Shown: positions 8,176-17,422 of the stretch, in pieces
Numbering within the stretch: position 1 is the stretch's first letter
Layout: each line of letters begins with the position of its first letter
Source of the DNA: an uncultured Christensenellaceae bacterium
GTDB lineage: Bacteria; Bacillota; Clostridia; Christensenellales; Borkfalkiaceae
Assembly: GCA_910588685.1 (NCBI GenBank)
Contig: CAJUPX010000009.1
Span: 10,938 to 74,937, forward strand
DNA length: 64,000 nucleotides
Reading direction: 5' to 3'
The notes under the pieces: model-generated
The model's database searches: none
What the model was told of the DNA's origin: nothing
The model's input: only the letters and a program-made list of their open reading frames with translations
Program-made: the position numbers and the translations under genes

Positions 8176-9369
8176 TTATAAAAGTTGAGCCGTTTCTCTG
8201 GCTATTACAAGCTCTTCGTTGGTGGGAATAACCAAAACCTTTACTCTCGAGTCCTTTGCGGTAATGTCGAGGATACCGTCTTTGCGCATAAGATTTTGCT
8301 TTTTATCTATTTTTATACCTAAAAATTCCAGACCGTCGCAAACGCCTTCCCTTATGTGCGGGGAATTTTCACCTATGCCCGCCGTAAATACAAGACAGTC
8401 TATGCCGCCCATTGCCGCGGCATACGCGCCTACAAACTTTTTGGTTTGATAATTGAACATATCAAGCGCAAGCACGCAACGCTTATTACCGTTTTTAGCG
8501 CCCGCGTCTAAATCTCTGAAATCGCTTGAAACACCGGAAATACCCGCAACGCCGCATTTTTTATTGAGATAAGTTACTGTATCTGCGTGCGAAAGTCCTT
8601 TTTTTCTTGCAAGGAATTCAACCGCCGACGCGTCGATATCACCCGAACGCGTTCCCATCATAACTCCCGCAAGCGGAGTGAAGCCCATAGACGTATCAAT
8701 GCACTTTCCGCCGTCTACTGCGGTAATCGACGAGCCGTTGCCGAGATGGCAGGTTACTATTTTAAGCTCTTCGGGTTTTTTGCCAATATACTTAGCCGCC
8801 TCAGCCGATACAAACTTATGGCTTGTACCGTGCGCGCCGTACTTTCTTACTCCGTACTTTTTATAGTCGTCGTAATCTATACCGTATAAATACGCTTTCT
8901 CGGGCATTGTTGCGTGGAACGACGAATCAAACACGAGAACCATAGGCGTTCCGGGCATAACTTCCATACAAGCCCTGAGTCCGGTTGCCGCCGCGGGATT
9001 GTGCAGAGGCGCAAGCTCAAAAGTCTTTTCTTCAAGAGTTTTTTGCACTTCGGGAGTTACAAGCGTAGGTTTTGTAAAATATTCGCCGCTTGCCACAACC
9101 CGGTGTCCGACCGCGCCGATTTCGTGCATAGACTTTATAACGCCTATTTCTCCGTCCTGGAGCGCGTGAAGAACAAGCTCTATGGCAACTTTATGATTGG
9201 GCATATCCTGTTCGTATACTTTTTCGTTACCGTTGCCCTTTGCTTTTAAAACCGAGCCGGGAATACCTATTCTTTCGCAGCCGCCCTTAGCGAGAGCCTT
9301 TTCCGTTTCCATATCAATAAGCTGATATTTAAGCGAAGAACTTCCGGCATTAACAACTAAAATTTTCAT
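8176..9369 (-). CDS. ackA: Acetate kinase
   Basis: Converts acetyl phosphate and ADP to acetate and ATP, the energy-yielding last step of acetate fermentation. The start (VNAGSSSLKYQL) and the core motifs (HGTSHKFVS, GNGSSITAVDGG, GENSPHIRE) are those of the ASKHA-fold acetate kinases. Length 397 is typical. Its partner pta lies upstream on the same strand, separated by one small gene, so the pta-ackA pathway is probably one operon from the pta promoter. Confidence 0.97.
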   Translation of the reverse strand: MKILVVNAGSSSLKYQLIDMETEKALAKGGCERIGIPGSVLKAKGNGNEKVYEQDMPNHKVAIELVLHALQDGEIGVIKSMHEIGAVGHRVVASGEYFTKPTLVTPEVQKTLEEKTFELAPLHNPAAATGLRACMEVMPGTPMVLVFDSSFHATMPEKAYLYGIDYDDYKKYGVRKYGAHGTSHKFVSAEAAKYIGKKPEELKIVTCHLGNGSSITAVDGGKCIDTSMGFTPLAGVMMGTRSGDIDASAVEFLARKKGLSHADTVTYLNKKCGVAGISGVSSDFRDLDAGAKNGNKRCVLALDMFNYQTKKFVGAYAAAMGGIDCLVFTAGIGENSPHIREGVCDGLEFLGIKIDKKQNLMRKDGILDITAKDSRVKVLVIPTNEELVIARETAQLL

Positions 9370-9394
9370 TTATTTCACCTTGTAATTTTAATTT

Positions 9395-9730
9395 TTATTT
9401 ATCAAACTCGAAACAATTGGCGTACGCGGGATTAAGTTTACGTTTGCCGGAAACGGTGACGTCATCCGTACCCGCTTTAATGTCAAATATCTCCACAGCA
9501 TAACCGTTTTCGCTGTCTATACCTTTAAAATCGCCGCAGACGGCAAAAATCTTAAGCTGTCCGTCTTCAATTTCGTCCGTAAAGCGCTTTCCGTTTTTCA
9601 ACTCGCAGAACAAGCGGCATCTTGTACAGTTTATTGATTTATTGCCGTGAGCTTCATCCTCGATATAAAACCAGGTTTTATCGAACATACTTGCAAACGC
9701 CTTTTTTCGTATTATTGTTAACTTTCTCAT
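9395..9730 (-). CDS. Hypothetical protein between pta and ackA
   Basis: 111 residues, no family recognised. It starts four bases past the pta stop and is followed closely by ackA, so it is co-transcribed with both. It contains a CTRC pair and a further Cys (INCTRCRLFCELKNG) that could form a small metal or redox site, and a beta-rich pattern. No signal peptide or membrane segment. Position suggests a role tied to acetyl-phosphate metabolism, but nothing in the sequence shows one. Confidence 0.75.
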   Translation of the reverse strand: MRKLTIIRKKAFASMFDKTWFYIEDEAHGNKSINCTRCRLFCELKNGKRFTDEIEDGQLKIFAVCGDFKGIDSENGYAVEIFDIKAGTDDVTVSGKRKLNPAYANCFEFDK

Positions 9731-9733
9731 CTT

Positions 9734-10735
9734 TTACTCAGCCTGTAACGCAGTAACTGCAACCGTTGCAACTATATCCTCAACGCTGCAGCCGCGCGAT
9801 AAATCGTTCAAAGGTTTTGCAAATCCCTGGCATACGGGACCTATAGCCATATATCCGCCGAAACGCTGTGCAATTTTATAGCCTATATTGCCCGCGTTGA
9901 TGTTGGGGAATACAAATACATTTGCATTGCCCGCAACCTTTGAACCTGGAGCTTTAAGCCTGCCCACTTCGGACGCAACCGCGGCGTCAAACTGAAATTC
10001 GCCGTCAAGCGCGAGTTCGGGCGCAGCCGCTTTTGCTATTTCACAGGCTTTCTGCACCTTAGGCACCGACTGCGTAAACTTGTCGTCGTTACCGCTGCCT
10101 TTGGTGGAGAACGAAAGCATTGCCACTCTGGGCTCTATTCCCGCTATCGCCTTTGCCGTCCGGGCAGAGGTCACGGCAATGTCTGCAAGCTGCTCGGCTG
10201 TGGGCTCTATATTTATAGCGCAGTCCGCGAATACCGCCACGCCGTCGGGGTTATACTCGTGTTTAGCGGGCGCTATCATTATAAAACAACTCGAAACGGT
10301 CTTAATGCCGGGAGCCGTTTTAACGACCTGCAAACCGGGACGGAGCGTATTTGCCGTAGAGTGACACGCGCCAGAAACATATCCGTCCACGTCGCCCGCT
10401 TTAAGCATTAGCGCGCCGAACATTGTTCTGTCTTTAGCCTGCTTTAAAGCCTCCTCTTCGGTCATTCCCTTGGCTTTTCTCGCTTCGTACAATATATTTG
10501 CATATTTTTCCGTTTTGTCAGAGGTTAAAGGGTCAATTAACGTTATCCCTTTGAGATTTATGTGCGGAGCAATTTTTTTGCACTCCGCCTCGTTTCCTAT
10601 AAGAACTATTTTTGCAAGCCCCTCTTCGGTTATTTTTGCCGCAGCTTCAACTACACGACTGTCCTCACCCTCGCAAAGCACGATTGTCTTTTTCAAAGAC
10701 TTCGCTTTTGCCTTGATTTCATCAAGCAATGACAT
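9734..10735 (-). CDS. pta: Phosphate acetyltransferase
   Basis: Interconverts acetyl-CoA and acetyl phosphate, feeding acetate kinase. 333 residues is the short, single-domain Pta form usual in Bacillota, without the N-terminal regulatory domains of the enterobacterial enzyme. Visible family motifs include LCEGEDSRVVEAA near the start, the DGYVSGACHSTANTLRPG region, and PNINAGNIGYKIAQRFGG near the end. It is first in pta-hypothetical-ackA and diverges from tmcAL. Confidence 0.97.
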   Translation of the reverse strand: MSLLDEIKAKAKSLKKTIVLCEGEDSRVVEAAAKITEEGLAKIVLIGNEAECKKIAPHINLKGITLIDPLTSDKTEKYANILYEARKAKGMTEEEALKQAKDRTMFGALMLKAGDVDGYVSGACHSTANTLRPGLQVVKTAPGIKTVSSCFIMIAPAKHEYNPDGVAVFADCAINIEPTAEQLADIAVTSARTAKAIAGIEPRVAMLSFSTKGSGNDDKFTQSVPKVQKACEIAKAAAPELALDGEFQFDAAVASEVGRLKAPGSKVAGNANVFVFPNINAGNIGYKIAQRFGGYMAIGPVCQGFAKPLNDLSRGCSVEDIVATVAVTALQAE

Positions 10736-10785
10736 TTTTTATCTCCTTAAATCACTTTATTTTTCCGAAAAAACAATATATAATA

Positions 10786-10814
10786 TTGATAAATCGGCAT
10801 AACACGCATAGTAT
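10786..10814 (+). promoter_or_regulatory. Possible tmcAL promoter
   Basis: TTGATA (10786-10791), 17-bp spacer, TAGTAT (10809-10814), leaving a leader of about 28 nt. The -10 box is weak, so this is a tentative call. Confidence 0.4.
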
Positions 10815-10841
10815 TATATACCATATTTTACCGATTGTAAA
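10813..10841 (-). promoter_or_regulatory. pta promoter
   Basis: Minus strand TTTACA (10836-10841), 17-bp spacer, TATAAT (10813-10818). It overlaps the proposed tmcAL promoter, so the two divergent transcripts compete for the same 50 bp. Confidence 0.65.
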
Positions 10842-10848
10842 GGCTATA

Positions 10849-12009
10849 ATGAGTAAATTTTGTGCAATTATATGTGAATTTAATCCTTTTCACAACGGAC
10901 ACCGGTATATTATCCACAAAGCAAAAGAACTTTCAGGCTGCGATAATCTGATTGTTATTATGAGCGGCAGTTTTACTCAGCGCGCCGATATTTGCGTCGC
11001 CGATAAATTTACCCGCGCAAAACACGCCGTTACGGGAGGCGCTGACTGCGTTCTTGAACTGCCTGCCGCCTTTTCCGTTGCTCCGGCTGAAATTTTTGCA
11101 CGCGGCGCGGTTAAGATTCTTTCCTCAATTCCGGCAGTTAAAACTATTGCTTTCGGCTGCGAAAACGGTGAAATAAAAGATTTTTACGACTGCGCGAATT
11201 TACTTGCGGAAGAAAACGATGTCTTTAAAAATACGCTTTCCTTATCTCTCGGTTCGGGTGAAAGTTATATTAAAAGCCTTTCGGCGGCAGTAATCGCCGC
11301 AGGCGGTAACGGCAATATTTTAAACTCGCCGAATAATATTTTAGGCACGGAATACACAAAATCGATTATAAAAACAGGCAAAAGCATAAAAATTCTGCCC
11401 ATAAAACGGCTCGGAGCAAATTTTAAAGATAAAAAGTTAAAAGAAAGCTATTCCTCTGCAAGCGCAATTCGGGCAAATTTAAACGCGGAAAACGTTAAAG
11501 ACAACGTGCCGGAATTTGTTTTAAATGATATTAAAGATTTTTATACGGACTTCGCCGCATATGAAAAATTGTTAAAAATATCTCTTTCCCGCACGCAAAC
11601 AAGCACTTTAAAACAAATTTACGGCTGTACCGAAGGGCTTGAAAACAAGCTGAAAAGCCTGCAAAACCTGCCGTTTAACGGCATAATCGAAGAATGCTGC
11701 AACAAACGTTATACCGCGTCAAGAATAAAGCGCATACTTCTTGCAAATTATTTGCGTATTTATTCGGACGATTGCGCGGAATATTTAGCTTCTCCGCTTT
11801 ATTTAAAACCGCTCGCAGTTAAAAAAGATTTTTCAAATGATATTTTAGCCGAACTCGCTTTGTCACACTATCCCGTTATAACCTGCGGCGGTGACGTACA
11901 AAAACTTAACCCCGCCGCAGTTAAGTGTAAATGGACAGACGATTTTGCAACGCTGCAATGGCAGCAAATCACCGAAAAGCAATTTAAAGAAAAACTTTTA
12001 ATTATTTAA
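10849..12009 (+). CDS. tmcAL: tRNA(Met) cytidine acetate ligase
   Basis: Makes N4-acetylcytidine at the wobble base of elongator tRNA-Met using acetate and ATP. The N-terminal nucleotidyltransferase-like signature CEFNPFHNGHRYII and the later GSFTQRADICVADKFTRA are typical of TmcAL (formerly YlbM/DUF795). About 386 residues, normal. I place the start at the ATG at 10849, preceded by AAAGG, because the family begins just before the CEFNPFHNGH motif; an open frame extends 5' but is not conserved. Its use of acetate makes the pta-ackA neighbourhood apt. Confidence 0.93.
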   Translation: MSKFCAIICEFNPFHNGHRYIIHKAKELSGCDNLIVIMSGSFTQRADICVADKFTRAKHAVTGGADCVLELPAAFSVAPAEIFARGAVKILSSIPAVKTIAFGCENGEIKDFYDCANLLAEENDVFKNTLSLSLGSGESYIKSLSAAVIAAGGNGNILNSPNNILGTEYTKSIIKTGKSIKILPIKRLGANFKDKKLKESYSSASAIRANLNAENVKDNVPEFVLNDIKDFYTDFAAYEKLLKISLSRTQTSTLKQIYGCTEGLENKLKSLQNLPFNGIIEECCNKRYTASRIKRILLANYLRIYSDDCAEYLASPLYLKPLAVKKDFSNDILAELALSHYPVITCGGDVQKLNPAAVKCKWTDDFATLQWQQITEKQFKEKLLII

Positions 12010-12011
12010 AA

Positions 12012-12036
12012 AACAGCGTTTAAAACGCTGTTTTTT
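12012..12036. terminator. Bidirectional terminator between tmcAL and rluB
   Basis: AACAGCGTTT pairs with AAACGCTGTT, with A-run on the left and T-run on the right, so it can stop the convergent tmcAL (+) and rluB (-) transcripts. Confidence 0.85.
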
Positions 12037-12037
12037 A

Positions 12038-12736
12038 TTAAAAATCCGTTAAATATGCTATTTCCGCAGGAGTAAGCTTTCTATATGCCCCCCTGTCAAG
12101 TCCGCGCAGAGTTATTTCACCTACTTTTATACGCTTTAAAAGCGTAACTTCTTTACCTATCGCCGCGAACATTTTTCTTATTTCCCTGTTCTTGCCTTCA
12201 GTTAGCGTTATATGAATCTTAGTATACGCTTTGTTTGTTTCAACAACGTGGGCTTTGCACTTTTTAGTGAGATAACCGTCAATTTCTATTCCGCTTCTAA
12301 CAGGATTAAGCATTGACTCTGTAACAACGCCTTCAACTTTAACAAGATAAGTTTTGGGCACCTCGTTTTCCGGACGGGTAAGCTTTTGCGCCAGCTCTCC
12401 GTCGGTAGTCATAATCAAAAGTCCCTCGCTGTCATAATCCAGCCTGCCGACAGGATAAATTCTGCCTACGTTCTGCGGCATTAAATCCATAACGGTTTTT
12501 CTTCCCTTTTCGTCGGAAACCGAACAGATATACCCCTTGGGTTTATTTAATAAATAATATTCGTTTTTCTTTAACGTGACTTTATTACCGTTTACGAATA
12601 CCTCTGCCCCCTCCTCGACTTCCGCGCCGAGAACGGCTGTTTTTCCGTTGATTTTTACTTTGCCGTCGGCAATAAGCTTATCGCACTCGCGCCTGGATGC
12701 CACTCCGGAAGCGGCCAGATATCTGTTTATTCTCAT
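12038..12736 (-). CDS. rluB: 23S rRNA pseudouridine synthase, RsuA/RluB family
   Basis: Isomerises a uridine in 23S rRNA. An N-terminal S4 RNA-binding domain (MRINRYLAASGVASRRECD, residues 1-60) is followed by the catalytic domain with the active-site Asp in GRLDYDSEGLLIMT. A C-terminal region carries GKNREIRKMF. 232 residues, usual size. In Bacillota this gene commonly sits next to scpAB and a D-Ala-D-Ala carboxypeptidase, as here. RluB rather than RsuA is inferred from that context. Confidence 0.88.
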   Translation of the reverse strand: MRINRYLAASGVASRRECDKLIADGKVKINGKTAVLGAEVEEGAEVFVNGNKVTLKKNEYYLLNKPKGYICSVSDEKGRKTVMDLMPQNVGRIYPVGRLDYDSEGLLIMTTDGELAQKLTRPENEVPKTYLVKVEGVVTESMLNPVRSGIEIDGYLTKKCKAHVVETNKAYTKIHITLTEGKNREIRKMFAAIGKEVTLLKRIKVGEITLRGLDRGAYRKLTPAEIAYLTDF

Positions 12737-12758
12737 ATAGCATATCCAAAAAAATAAT

Positions 12759-13769
12759 TTACTTATCTATTATACTATACAATTTTTCACTTAAAATCAA
12801 GTTATTACCGCCGTAAATTTGAAGTTCGGCAACAAAATCGCCTGTTTTTATTTTATTTCCGCTTGTTACGGTTTTTATTTGAAACTGTAAATTTTGCTCA
12901 CTTTTAAGCACTAAATTCAGTGATTTATCAAGTTTGCAAGGTACTATGTCTGACATAAATACCGAATTTGCGTTCAAATTTATCAATTTATAGTTGTTAA
13001 AGCAACGCTCTAACAAACTTCCGCTTTCAGCATACATATCGGGACAGTTTAAAACTACCGTTACTACTTCCATTCCGTTTCGCAGCGCGGAAGATACAAG
13101 ACATCTGCCCGCCGCAACCGTGTATCCTGTTTTAACGCCGGTTGCTCCGCTGAAATTGTAGAGCATTTTATTTTTGTTGGCGTATGAACGGAATTTTCCC
13201 GAATAGTTTTTTGTGGAAACGATTTCACGGAACTTTTGATTTTTCATTGCGTGGCAAGTAATTTTACATAAATCGTGCGCCGTTGTAAAATGTTCGCTGT
13301 CCGGAAGTCCGCTCGGATTTTTAAAATTAGTATTTTCCGCACCCCACTCCTTTGCGCGTTCGTTCATAACGGCGGCAAAATTTTCAACGCTGCCGCTATG
13401 GTGTACCGCAAGAGCCGTTGCGCAGTCATTTCCCGAACGGAGCATAAGTCCGTATACCAAATCCTCTATATTTATTATTTCGTTTTTCTTTAAATAAACG
13501 CTCGACCCCTCTACGCCTACTGCGCAGTCGGGAACTTTAATTTCCTCTGACAAATTACAGTCTTCAACTATAATTATGGCAGTCATAATTTTTGTAGTGC
13601 TCGCCATAGGCAGCCGGTTATCCGCATTGCTTTGGTACAGCACCGTCCCGGTTGACAGCTCCATCGCTATCTCCGCAGCTGCGTTTGCCGACGCAACGTT
13701 ATTTTTAAAAAGCACTGTGCCCGTTATCAAAGCCAGAGCGCATATAATCAATAAAAAATTTTTACGCAT
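12759..13769 (-). CDS. D-alanyl-D-alanine carboxypeptidase (DacF/DacB type)
   Basis: Penicillin-binding protein that trims the terminal D-Ala from peptidoglycan side chains. It has an N-terminal signal segment (residues 1-29), then the serine peptidase S11 motifs: STTK (nucleophile Ser), SGND and KTGYT. A C-terminal beta domain follows. 336 residues. It overlaps the GerW-type gene upstream by eight bases, and that sporulation-linked context suggests a role in spore cortex or septal peptidoglycan. A second, independent S11 enzyme lies at 20314-21465. Confidence 0.9.
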   Translation of the reverse strand: MRKNFLLIICALALITGTVLFKNNVASANAAAEIAMELSTGTVLYQSNADNRLPMASTTKIMTAIIIVEDCNLSEEIKVPDCAVGVEGSSVYLKKNEIINIEDLVYGLMLRSGNDCATALAVHHSGSVENFAAVMNERAKEWGAENTNFKNPSGLPDSEHFTTAHDLCKITCHAMKNQKFREIVSTKNYSGKFRSYANKNKMLYNFSGATGVKTGYTVAAGRCLVSSALRNGMEVVTVVLNCPDMYAESGSLLERCFNNYKLINLNANSVFMSDIVPCKLDKSLNLVLKSEQNLQFQIKTVTSGNKIKTGDFVAELQIYGGNNLILSEKLYSIIDK

Positions 13770-14136
13770 TGTCTGAAATTTTGTTTACAAGCTCTCCCGT
13801 TTTATCTATTAAAGTATCAATTGCGCCTTCATCCATTTTTAAAAGTCTGCAACCTTTGCCGTCGTCAACCAAAAAGCCCTTGGGCTTTACCGTAATTACA
13901 GTGCCGTTGGCGCCGGCAATCTGGAAGCCTTCGGCTTCTTTATAGGTCTTAACGTCGCCGTATTCGCCGCCGCCGCTTAAATTAATCACGGTAACAGACG
14001 ACAGAGGAATTACTTCCGAGCCGCTTATGGTCATTATTGATTTGCCTATAACGGTATTAGCGTCGGCAACTTTATCTACCGATATAGCCGGCGTATCAAA
14101 ATTTTTTTCTCTGTTTTTTTTAAGTTTACTGTTCAT
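13762..14136 (-). CDS. GerW/YtfJ-family sporulation protein
   Basis: 124 residues with the family layout: a conserved opening (ANTVIGKSIMTISGSEVIPLSSVTV), a glycine-rich turn (NLSGGGEYG) and a central strand GTVITVKPKGFLVDDG, ending in a helical tail. GerW (YtfJ) proteins are made in the forespore, and in Bacillus are needed for germination through SleB. The gene lies after a small membrane-protein gene resembling ytfI (DUF2953), the same pair order known in Bacillus. The Gly-rich stretch is shorter than in B. subtilis. Confidence 0.72.
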   Translation of the reverse strand: MNSKLKKNREKNFDTPAISVDKVADANTVIGKSIMTISGSEVIPLSSVTVINLSGGGEYGDVKTYKEAEGFQIAGANGTVITVKPKGFLVDDGKGCRLLKMDEGAIDTLIDKTGELVNKISDNA

Positions 14137-14644
14137 TGATTTTCTCCGATATCAAAATTAATATAATTTTAGCAACGACAATAAGATTTATTATCGTAAC
14201 TACTTTGGCATAATAATTAATTTGCGTGTGTTCTCCGTTTAATATTGAGTAATTTCTCAGCTTGCAATAATTACCGTTTATCTGAATAAACTTATAAATT
14301 GCCGTTGAAAACGCGCTGTGTAATAATGCTATATTTGCGTTATCTTCGTTTAATAGTCCGTAATCGGTTAATTGCACTATTTTATAAACACAAAGCCGGT
14401 TAAAAACCTTATACAGATTGCGTTTTATCAGGTTCATTGTAATCTGCTTTTCAGAGCCGTTTACCTGCATTTGCCGCGGACTGCCTTTGACCGTATTTAT
14501 GTTAAAAAAGTTGAACTTAAATACGCCTACGTTTATGCACGCATATTTCTGTCCGCTGTTATAATATACGTAATTATATATATGGAACGGAAAAACCGAA
14601 ACGGCGAACAGTACGCAGGTAACGCATACTAATACCGTGCTCAT
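14126..14644 (-). CDS. DUF2953-like membrane protein (YtfI type)
   Basis: About 172 residues from the ATG at 14644; a TTG at 14680 is an alternative, and neither has a good ribosome site. One N-terminal membrane segment (LVCVTCVLFAVSVFPF) and one C-terminal (VVTIINLIVVAKIILILI) enclose a mostly soluble middle with DYGLLNEDNANIALLHSAF. That pattern resembles DUF2953 proteins, which precede ytfJ in Bacillus. It overlaps the GerW-type gene by 11 bases, indicating one transcript. The function is unknown. Confidence 0.6.
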   Translation of the reverse strand: MSTVLVCVTCVLFAVSVFPFHIYNYVYYNSGQKYACINVGVFKFNFFNINTVKGSPRQMQVNGSEKQITMNLIKRNLYKVFNRLCVYKIVQLTDYGLLNEDNANIALLHSAFSTAIYKFIQINGNYCKLRNYSILNGEHTQINYYAKVVTIINLIVVAKIILILISEKINEQ

Positions 14645-14679
14645 ATAAGTATTATTTGTAACCGCAATTAAAATATACA

Positions 14680-14706
14680 AAAACGGCGCCCGAATTATCG
14701 GACGCC
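14680..14706 (-). terminator. Terminator after fprA
   Basis: ACGGCGTCCGA pairs imperfectly with TCGGGCGCCGT around a short loop and runs into TTTTTG on the minus strand, 17 bases past the fprA stop. Confidence 0.75.
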
Positions 14707-14722
14707 GTAATATATTATTAGA

Positions 14723-15871
14723 TTATTTTAACAACTCGCCGCAAAGCTCTTTCAGCTGCGCCTTTGTATCTTCCTTTACAGTCGATTCTACCGTTACGGT
14801 TTTATCGATAATCTTTAAATTTTTGAGCGTTTCCATTTGTCCGCGCATTAACTTACCCGATACAGGTGCCCAGCTGCCGTTTTCTATAAATGCGACCGTG
14901 CGGTTGCGGTAGTTTTTGGCTTTCAGCTCGTTTATAAAGGTTTCCGTCGCAGGGAATAACCCTCCGTCGAGCGTAACGGATGCAATAACAAGCTTATCAT
15001 ACCGGAATGCATTTGCTACAACTTCCGCCAAATCACTCCTGGCAAGGTCGGCGAGTACGGCTTTATGCCCTGCAGACGTAATATTTTCCGCAAGTATTTC
15101 CGCGGCTTTTTTAGTTCCGCCGTAAACGGACGCATACGCTATTAACACGCCCTCGTCTTCCGAAGCATAAGAACTCCAAACGTTATATTTATTGATATAA
15201 AACTCAAGATTGTCTTTTAAAACCGGACCGTGAAGCGGACAAATAACCTGTATATCAAGAGCGGCTGCCTTTCTAAGAACGCCCTGCACAGACGCGCCGT
15301 ATTTACCCACTATATTTATATAGTATCTGCGCGCTTCGTCCAGCCATCCCTCATTATAGCTTAACGCGCCGAATTTTCCGAACGCATCCGCCGAAAACAA
15401 AACTTTTGCCGTTTTATCATACGTAAACATTACTTCCGGCCAGTGCACCATAGGCGCAAATATAAACTTTAAAACGTGTTTTCCCAGCGACAGCTCGTCT
15501 CCGTCTTTAACAACAAGTTTATTGCACTGCAATTTTCCGAAATACCGCTCGGCAATTATAAACGTTTTATCGTTACCGATCAGTGTTGTCTGCGGATACT
15601 TTTCAAAAAATGCACGTAAGCTTGCCGAATGATCGGGCTCCATATGGTTAATTAACAAATAATCGGGTTTAACGCTGCCGAGCGCATTCTCCAAATTTTT
15701 AAGCCATTCGTCGGTTTTGCGCTTGTCTACAGTGTCAAAAACAACAGTCTTTTCGTCAAAACAAACGTACGAATTGTAAGAAACACCGTGCGGTATTTTA
15801 TACTGACTTTCAAAGAGATCGAGTTCGGTATCGTCGCAACCTATATATACAATATTTTCTGCTATGTTCAT
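14723..15871 (-). CDS. fprA: Flavodiiron protein (A-type flavoprotein)
   Basis: Reduces oxygen to water (and possibly NO) to protect an anaerobe. A metallo-beta-lactamase-like domain with the diiron ligands (NHMEPDHS, then HWPE and PLHGPVL) is followed by a flavodoxin-like FMN domain (IAYASVYGGTKKAAE). 382 residues, the usual two-domain length with no rubredoxin extension. It has its own terminator and lies between the GerW cluster and scpB. It supports an anaerobic, oxygen-exposed lifestyle. Confidence 0.93.
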   Translation of the reverse strand: MNIAENIVYIGCDDTELDLFESQYKIPHGVSYNSYVCFDEKTVVFDTVDKRKTDEWLKNLENALGSVKPDYLLINHMEPDHSASLRAFFEKYPQTTLIGNDKTFIIAERYFGKLQCNKLVVKDGDELSLGKHVLKFIFAPMVHWPEVMFTYDKTAKVLFSADAFGKFGALSYNEGWLDEARRYYINIVGKYGASVQGVLRKAAALDIQVICPLHGPVLKDNLEFYINKYNVWSSYASEDEGVLIAYASVYGGTKKAAEILAENITSAGHKAVLADLARSDLAEVVANAFRYDKLVIASVTLDGGLFPATETFINELKAKNYRNRTVAFIENGSWAPVSGKLMRGQMETLKNLKIIDKTVTVESTVKEDTKAQLKELCGELLK

Positions 15872-15886
15872 AAAATCTCCTAATAA

Positions 15887-16612
15887 TCAGTCTATTTTTA
15901 TTAAATCGTCGTCTTCGTCGATAAAGTCGGGAACTTCAAAACCGTCTACCATTTTAGGCTCCGCCGGCTCCGTTTGCCGCTGCCCGGGCGCTTCGGCTTG
16001 TCCTGCGTCGGCAACAGCGCTCTCTTCTATGTACTCGTCCTTTCTGTATAGATAGTTGCCGTCCTCGCTGTCCATAAGATACATATTGTTGAGTTCGGCT
16101 ATCTGCGCCATCAAATCTTCGTAATCGGGCAATTCGGATATGGAATTGAGCTTAAAACGTTTTAAAAATACGTCCGTAGTTGCATACAGTATGGGTTTAC
16201 CTATAGCGTCTTTGCGCCCGCACGGCTCAATCATACCGAGCTCCTGCAATTTATTAATTGCATAATCGCAGTTAACGTGCCTAATATCCTCCACCTCGGG
16301 TTTGGTAATAGGCTGTTTATAGGCAATTATAGCGGCGCACTCTAAAACGGTTTTCGTGAACTCTTTTTCCTTTACGGGAACAAGAACGGACGCAATCTCG
16401 TCTTTATATACCGGATTAGATGCAAATTGCAGCTTACCGTTAAAAACGAGCAGGTTGATGCCGCTGTCTTCACCGTATTTCAACTGAAGCTCTTTTACGC
16501 TTGCATTTACGTCTTTTAAAGCGCAATCGAGTTTTTCAACAATATATTTCACGGGAACAGGATCACCCGACGCAAAAACTATAGCCTCAATCGTACTCGT
16601 CAAAGTTTTCAT
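15887..16612 (-). CDS. scpB: Segregation and condensation protein B
   Basis: Part of the SMC-ScpA-ScpB condensin that organises and segregates the chromosome. Two winged-helix domains fill residues 1-170 (TVLECAAIIAYKQPITKPEVEDIRH is the most conserved part). The C-terminal 70 residues are acidic and low complexity. I chose the ATG at 16612, which has AAGGA eight bases upstream, over the ATG at 16621. The start overlaps the scpA end by 26 bases, so translation is coupled. Confidence 0.93.
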   Translation of the reverse strand: MKTLTSTIEAIVFASGDPVPVKYIVEKLDCALKDVNASVKELQLKYGEDSGINLLVFNGKLQFASNPVYKDEIASVLVPVKEKEFTKTVLECAAIIAYKQPITKPEVEDIRHVNCDYAINKLQELGMIEPCGRKDAIGKPILYATTDVFLKRFKLNSISELPDYEDLMAQIAELNNMYLMDSEDGNYLYRKDEYIEESAVADAGQAEAPGQRQTEPAEPKMVDGFEVPDFIDEDDDLIKID

Positions 16613-17414
16613 CCGACACATCCTTCATATCCCAACCGGGATTTAATTTAATTAAAATATCGCCGAAAGATAACGGCTGCTCCACCATTATAAACTGTCT
16701 TTTAAGCATTTCCAACAGCGCCTGAAAGGTGGTAATTATCTCGTTGCGTGAAAATGTACTGAATAAATCGTTAAAGATTACTTGTTTGTTTTCAATTAAC
16801 CTGTTTTTAATATAAGCCGCTTTTTCTTCAACTGTATATTGATCTTTCGGAATTTCCTTTATATTGTCCTGCTCGCGGCGGATGATTTCATTTTTCATCA
16901 TCATTCGCGCAAAAGCTTCCAAAAGACCGTCAAGTGTAAAATCTTTATATACTACTCTCTTTGTAAGAATGGACTTATCCGGTTCCTTATAATAATAGCC
17001 TATTGTTTCCAGGTCTTTAAGCTTGGGCGTTTCACCTTTGATAAGCTCAAACTCGCGTTCTTTTAACAGTTCTATTAACTCCTGTTGTTCCTCTTCAGCT
17101 CCGCCGTATTCCTCGCCGTCAATCTCAACCACGGGCACCATACTTTTTGATTTTATATAAATTATCTGGGCGGCAAGAGCAAGATATTCGCTCTCCTTAT
17201 CCACGTCGCGGCGCGGCTGGGTTTTCATAAAATCTATATAAGCCAAAAATTGCTCGGTGACTTTGGAAACGAAGACATCCTCTATTCTTATCTGCGCTAT
17301 ATTGATAAGATATAGCAACAAATCGAGCGGACCTTCAAAGTCGTCCAAAACGGTGTTGTAATCAACCACCGATTCAAATTTATCAAAATATTTTTTATCT
17401 ATATTTTCAATCAT
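16587..17414 (-). CDS. scpA: Segregation and condensation protein A (kleisin)
   Basis: Kleisin subunit that bridges the SMC heads and binds ScpB. The N-terminal LDDFEGPLDLLLYLINIAQIR motif and the C-terminal winged helix (EIITTFQALLEMLKRQFIMVEQ) are both visible; 275 residues. It lies between the site-2 protease gene and scpB, a common Bacillota arrangement. Confidence 0.95.
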   Translation of the reverse strand: MIENIDKKYFDKFESVVDYNTVLDDFEGPLDLLLYLINIAQIRIEDVFVSKVTEQFLAYIDFMKTQPRRDVDKESEYLALAAQIIYIKSKSMVPVVEIDGEEYGGAEEEQQELIELLKEREFELIKGETPKLKDLETIGYYYKEPDKSILTKRVVYKDFTLDGLLEAFARMMMKNEIIRREQDNIKEIPKDQYTVEEKAAYIKNRLIENKQVIFNDLFSTFSRNEIITTFQALLEMLKRQFIMVEQPLSFGDILIKLNPGWDMKDVSDENFDEYD

Positions 17415-17422
17415 AAATTAAC